Below the pieces are notes generated by a model. It made no database searches and was not told where the DNA came from. It was given only the letters and a program-made list of their open reading frames with translations. This document shows positions 24,504 through 27,355 of a stretch of DNA of 27,355 bases, one piece after another. Source of the stretch: Bacteroidales bacterium UBA5833 (GTDB taxonomy: Bacteria; Bacteroidota; Bacteroidia; Bacteroidales; Lentimicrobiaceae). Position 1 is the stretch's first letter; every line of letters begins with the position of its first letter. Made by a program: the position numbers and the translations under genes. Where the stretch lies: the NCBI GenBank assembly GCA_002433025.1, contig DJGZ01000049.1, forward strand, positions 1-27,355, in the 5' to 3' direction.

Positions 24504-26996
24504 ATGGCAAATCCTTCGCACCATAACAAAGATTTCAGCAATAAGGAAGGAAGCCATTTGCCACCGGAGCTTCCGCAAAACATCATCGCCGCGGCAAAGG
24601 AAATACTGGATATTTCAAGACTGAATTTGTCGTGGGATTTTATGGAGGTGATCCCTGCCCCTGTTTTCGTAAAGGATCTTGAACACAGGTACATTGCCTG
24701 CAACAGGCAGTTTCTTGATATTTTAAGTTGTAAGGGATATGGCAGTGTGCTGGGAAAAACCACCGGTGAGTTAATCGGGAAAACCAATGCAGAAGATCAT
24801 TTTACATCCGACAGGCAAGTTATTCTTTCCGGCAATGAAATAACTTATGAATCTTCATTTCCGGGTGATACTGAAAAAGTCAGGATTGCGCTGATTACCA
24901 AATCACCGCTGAAATTAAGTGACGGCAGCATCAGCGCCATCGCGGGGATCATCACTGACATCAGCAGACTCAAAGCCCTGCAGGTACAGCAGGCGTTTCA
25001 CAACAGTCAGCTCGAAATCCAGGTAGCCAGGCGAACGGAAGAACTTGAACAGAAAAACTCCCGCCTGCTCAGCGAGATCGCTGAAAAAGTGAGCATTCAA
25101 CAGGAAATGCTCCGCTTTGAAAACAGGCTTGAAGTGGCGCTGAAAGCCCTGAAAGCAGGCGCCTGGGAGTTGGAGCCACACTCCGGCAAACTTGAATGGA
25201 GCAGCAAATGTTATGAAATCTTCGACATTGAACCCGGCCCGGTAAGCCCGGAAAAATGGATGGGAAAAGTTCACCCTGAGGATATTGACCGTGTGAAAAC
25301 CCAGTGGTCGAGAATCTCCGCCCGTATGGGCTGGTTCGAACTTGATTTCAGAATCATGGCTTACGGGAAACCCCACTGGATCAGGAAATCAGGATATTAC
25401 CTGCCCGGATCGCATGAAAACGGGGAGAGAATCACCGGGGTGATGGCGGATATCTCGGAAGAAAAGTATTTCAACGACCGGCTGCTCGACAGTCAACGCT
25501 TTTTCAAAGCCATTGTCGAAGACCAGACTGAACTCATCTGCAGGATCCGGCCCGACGGCTCTTTTACTTTTGTAAACCAGGCCTTTGCCCGGTTTTTCGG
25601 GAAACCGGTCCCGACCCTGCTCACCCTTACCCTCAGGGAAATCATCATTCCGAAGGATTATGCAAAAATCCGCAGGCTGCTTAACCTGGTAAAGCCGGTA
25701 AGTACCGTGGTTAATTTCGACCACCAGCTCGAAAAACCAGGCTCGGGCCCTGCCATGATGCAGTGGACCATCAGGGCGATATATACCGAAGGCGATATCC
25801 TTTCGGAATACCAGTTTGTCGGCAGGGATGTCACCGAAGTGGAATCCTCGCGCGAGGCACTCCGCAGGAGCGAAGAGATGTTCCGGCTGATCGCGGAGAA
25901 CTCCAATGACATCATTTCTATCCACCCGCACGACGGGACGGTGGAATACGTTTCGCCTTCAGTGAAAAATATCCTTGGCTATACGGCCGAAGAAATCACC
26001 GGCTCAAAGGCCGGAACGCTTATTTACGAAAAGGACCTGCCCGATATTTCCACGCTTGGCAAACGGCTTAAAAAATGCCCCAATCCAGTTTTGGCAGCTT
26101 TTCGCATTAAAGATCATGTAGGTAAGCTGATCTGGTTCGAAAGCATGATACAGCCACAGTATAACAGCCATGGTGAAGCAACCGGAAAAATAATCGCGGT
26201 AACGCGCGATATCAGCGCGAGAAAACAGGCCGAAGCACAACAGAAACTGGTTGAAAAGCAACTGAAGGAAGCCAACTTTGCCAAGGACAAATTTTTCTCC
26301 ATTATTGCCCACGACCTGCGCAGCCCCTTCACGTCCATTCTCGGATTTTCGAGGTTGCTGAACGAGGAATACGATGACTTCAGCGATGAGGACCGCAAGA
26401 CCATGGTGCAACAGATCCTTATTTCAACCGAACATACTTTTCAGTTGCTCGACAACCTGCTGGCATGGGCCAAAACGCAAATGGGCCACACCTGCGTGTA
26501 CCCTGAAATTTTCAGACTTGATGGGCTGATCAACGAGACCGTTCAGCTTGCATCCGCCCAGGCGGAAAGTAAAAACATCAGCATCAAACAGTTAAGCAAT
26601 CATCAATTTGAGGTGAAGGCTGATGTTAATATGACCAAAACAGTTATGCGCAACCTGCTCTCCAATGCGATCAAATACTCTTATGAGGGTGCGCAGATAG
26701 TGGTTGACAGCAAACGCGAGGGGGATATGGTCAGAATCACGGTTACTGACTATGGCACCGGTATTCATGCCGATACCCTGAGAATACTGTTCAGCCTGGA
26801 TGAAAAAGTGATTTCGGCCAAAGGCACGGCCAACGAAAAGGGGACCGGCCTGGGGCTGATCCTGGTCAGGGAGTTTGTTGAAAGGAACGGAGGCACCATT
26901 TCGGTCGAAAGTGAATATGGCAAAGGGAGCAGGTTCAGCTTTACACTCCCCCTGAATCCTGATAAGTACCCGCCTCCGGCGCAAGACCCTTCCTGA
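24504..26996 (+). CDS. Cytosolic multi-PAS histidine kinase
   Basis: An 830-residue protein from ATG 24504 (GTG 24492 is the alternative, adding four residues). No signal peptide or membrane helix is seen. Counting from the GTG frame: PAS 1 about 50-160 (APVFVKDLEHRYIACNRQFL), a coiled coil about 165-205, PAS 2 about 210-325 (PAC-like RITGVMADISEEK), PAS 3 about 335-450 (ELICRIRPDGSFTFVNQAF), PAS 4 about 460-580, HisKA with His607 (FFSIIAHDLRSPFTSILGF), and an ATPase domain with NLLSNAIKY, DYGTGI and GTGLGL. It is an intracellular sensor kinase. No receiver or partner regulator is adjacent, so it signals to an unlinked regulator or to one beyond the window. Sensed ligand and cofactor are unknown. 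Confidence 0.92.
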   Translation: MANPSHHNKDFSNKEGSHLPPELPQNIIAAAKEILDISRLNLSWDFMEVIPAPVFVKDLEHRYIACNRQFLDILSCKGYGSVLGKTTGELIGKTNAEDHFTSDRQVILSGNEITYESSFPGDTEKVRIALITKSPLKLSDGSISAIAGIITDISRLKALQVQQAFHNSQLEIQVARRTEELEQKNSRLLSEIAEKVSIQQEMLRFENRLEVALKALKAGAWELEPHSGKLEWSSKCYEIFDIEPGPVSPEKWMGKVHPEDIDRVKTQWSRISARMGWFELDFRIMAYGKPHWIRKSGYYLPGSHENGERITGVMADISEEKYFNDRLLDSQRFFKAIVEDQTELICRIRPDGSFTFVNQAFARFFGKPVPTLLTLTLREIIIPKDYAKIRRLLNLVKPVSTVVNFDHQLEKPGSGPAMMQWTIRAIYTEGDILSEYQFVGRDVTEVESSREALRRSEEMFRLIAENSNDIISIHPHDGTVEYVSPSVKNILGYTAEEITGSKAGTLIYEKDLPDISTLGKRLKKCPNPVLAAFRIKDHVGKLIWFESMIQPQYNSHGEATGKIIAVTRDISARKQAEAQQKLVEKQLKEANFAKDKFFSIIAHDLRSPFTSILGFSRLLNEEYDDFSDEDRKTMVQQILISTEHTFQLLDNLLAWAKTQMGHTCVYPEIFRLDGLINETVQLASAQAESKNISIKQLSNHQFEVKADVNMTKTVMRNLLSNAIKYSYEGAQIVVDSKREGDMVRITVTDYGTGIHADTLRILFSLDEKVISAKGTANEKGTGLGLILVREFVERNGGTISVESEYGKGSRFSFTLPLNPDKYPPPAQDPS

Positions 26997-27355
26997 AGGC
27001 AGCTGCGCTTGCCAATATATCAGCGGCAGCAGAAAGGAAAGAGCACCAATACTGAAAAAGAAACGGGCAATTTATATCCGGGTTTCATATCGGTTACAGA
27101 AGCATTCAGCCCTAAGTCTCCGTCAGGCTCCTTAACTACCTGGAACAGACCATTACCACCATTGGCCCAGCCAACAATAAATGCCTCAGCATCAGCCATT
27201 CCTTTGCCGCGAATACCTGGAAATAAGTGGCAGAACCATTACAGCCATAATTGAAACCGGAAAGGGAAGCGCGTTTGCAAGTATGCTCCCTTTAGATATT
27301 CACGGATTGTAAATCCGGAGTGAAACAAATCATTAATCTCTAACCCTGAAATTAA
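26997..27355. other. Terminal stretch without a firm gene
   Basis: No gene is confidently supported in these 359 bases. A doubtful minus-strand ORF lies at 27020-27199 (listed separately). A 6-bp hairpin CGGATT-GTA-AATCCG sits at 27303-27317 without a T-run. No terminator for the PAS kinase is evident. Confidence 0.4.
27020..27199 (-). CDS. Doubtful small ORF, possibly a gene remnant
   Basis: A 59-codon minus-strand frame from ATG 27199 to TGA 27020. Residues 5-24 read EAFIVGWANGGNGLFQVVKE, which looks protein-like, and the C-terminus is hydrophobic (VLVLFPFCCR). Just upstream a different frame reads GFNYGCNGSATYF, which could continue the protein if one frameshift had occurred. That would make the whole a decayed gene fragment. 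I recognise no family, and an overlapping plus-strand frame is about equally long, so coding status is uncertain. Confidence 0.2.
   Translation of the reverse strand: MADAEAFIVGWANGGNGLFQVVKEPDGDLGLNASVTDMKPGYKLPVSFSVLVLFPFCCR

Noticed and set aside
27009..27254. Plus-strand frame of 81 codons after the PAS kinase
   Set aside because: Pro/Ser-rich, no motif, overlaps a more protein-like minus-strand frame.

Overview
The window looks like chromosomal DNA of a Bacteroidota (Bacteroidales-like) bacterium. The signs are secreted proteins and lipoproteins with short N-terminal signals, DUF3857/transglutaminase genes, very large MORN-repeat proteins, LytS/LytTR and PAS/hybrid histidine kinases, weak ribosome-binding sites, and one near-perfect Bacteroidetes-type promoter (TTTG, 20 nt, TAnnTTTG) in front of a hybrid kinase. 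I see no tRNA, rRNA, CRISPR array, complete insertion sequence or phage gene. The species cannot be named from the sequence.

Layout. (1) 273-3338, minus strand: a compact peptide-modification locus. Two paralogous radical SAM/SPASM proteins, translationally coupled by a 4-nt overlap, are followed by a 29-codon gene for a peptide ending in a five-cysteine cluster (ACCDHCGGCKCNN), then a strong intrinsic terminator. This unannotated peptide is the most interesting item in the window. (2) 3629-4129, plus strand: a divergent small secreted protein with a histidine-rich N-terminus. (3) 4214-6877, minus strand: a large lipoprotein with one intact and one degenerate transglutaminase-like domain and a thioredoxin-like tail. 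(4) 7291-14467, plus strand: a three-gene operon of a secreted TPR/MORN-repeat protein, an active-site-complete DUF3857-transglutaminase, and a paralogous pseudo-transglutaminase, followed by a separate secreted DUF1287 protein (14590-15189). (5) 15710-20046, plus strand: an envelope operon with an OmpA-like protein, two secreted proteins of unknown function and a lipoprotein, closed by a terminator; a 520-bp non-coding region rich in inverted repeats precedes it. (6) 20233-26996: a signalling cluster with a LytS-type sensor (unusual ATP-binding motifs) and its LytTR response regulator, a convergent hybrid kinase-receiver, and a divergent cytosolic multi-PAS kinase. The last 360 bases hold only a doubtful small minus-strand ORF.

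How the genes may work together: region 1 most likely makes a ribosomally synthesised, post-translationally modified peptide (inference from gene order and cysteine content). Regions 3-5 are cell-envelope functions, with transglutaminase-fold proteins recurring in active and inactive forms. Region 6 is sensory; none of its targets are visible here.
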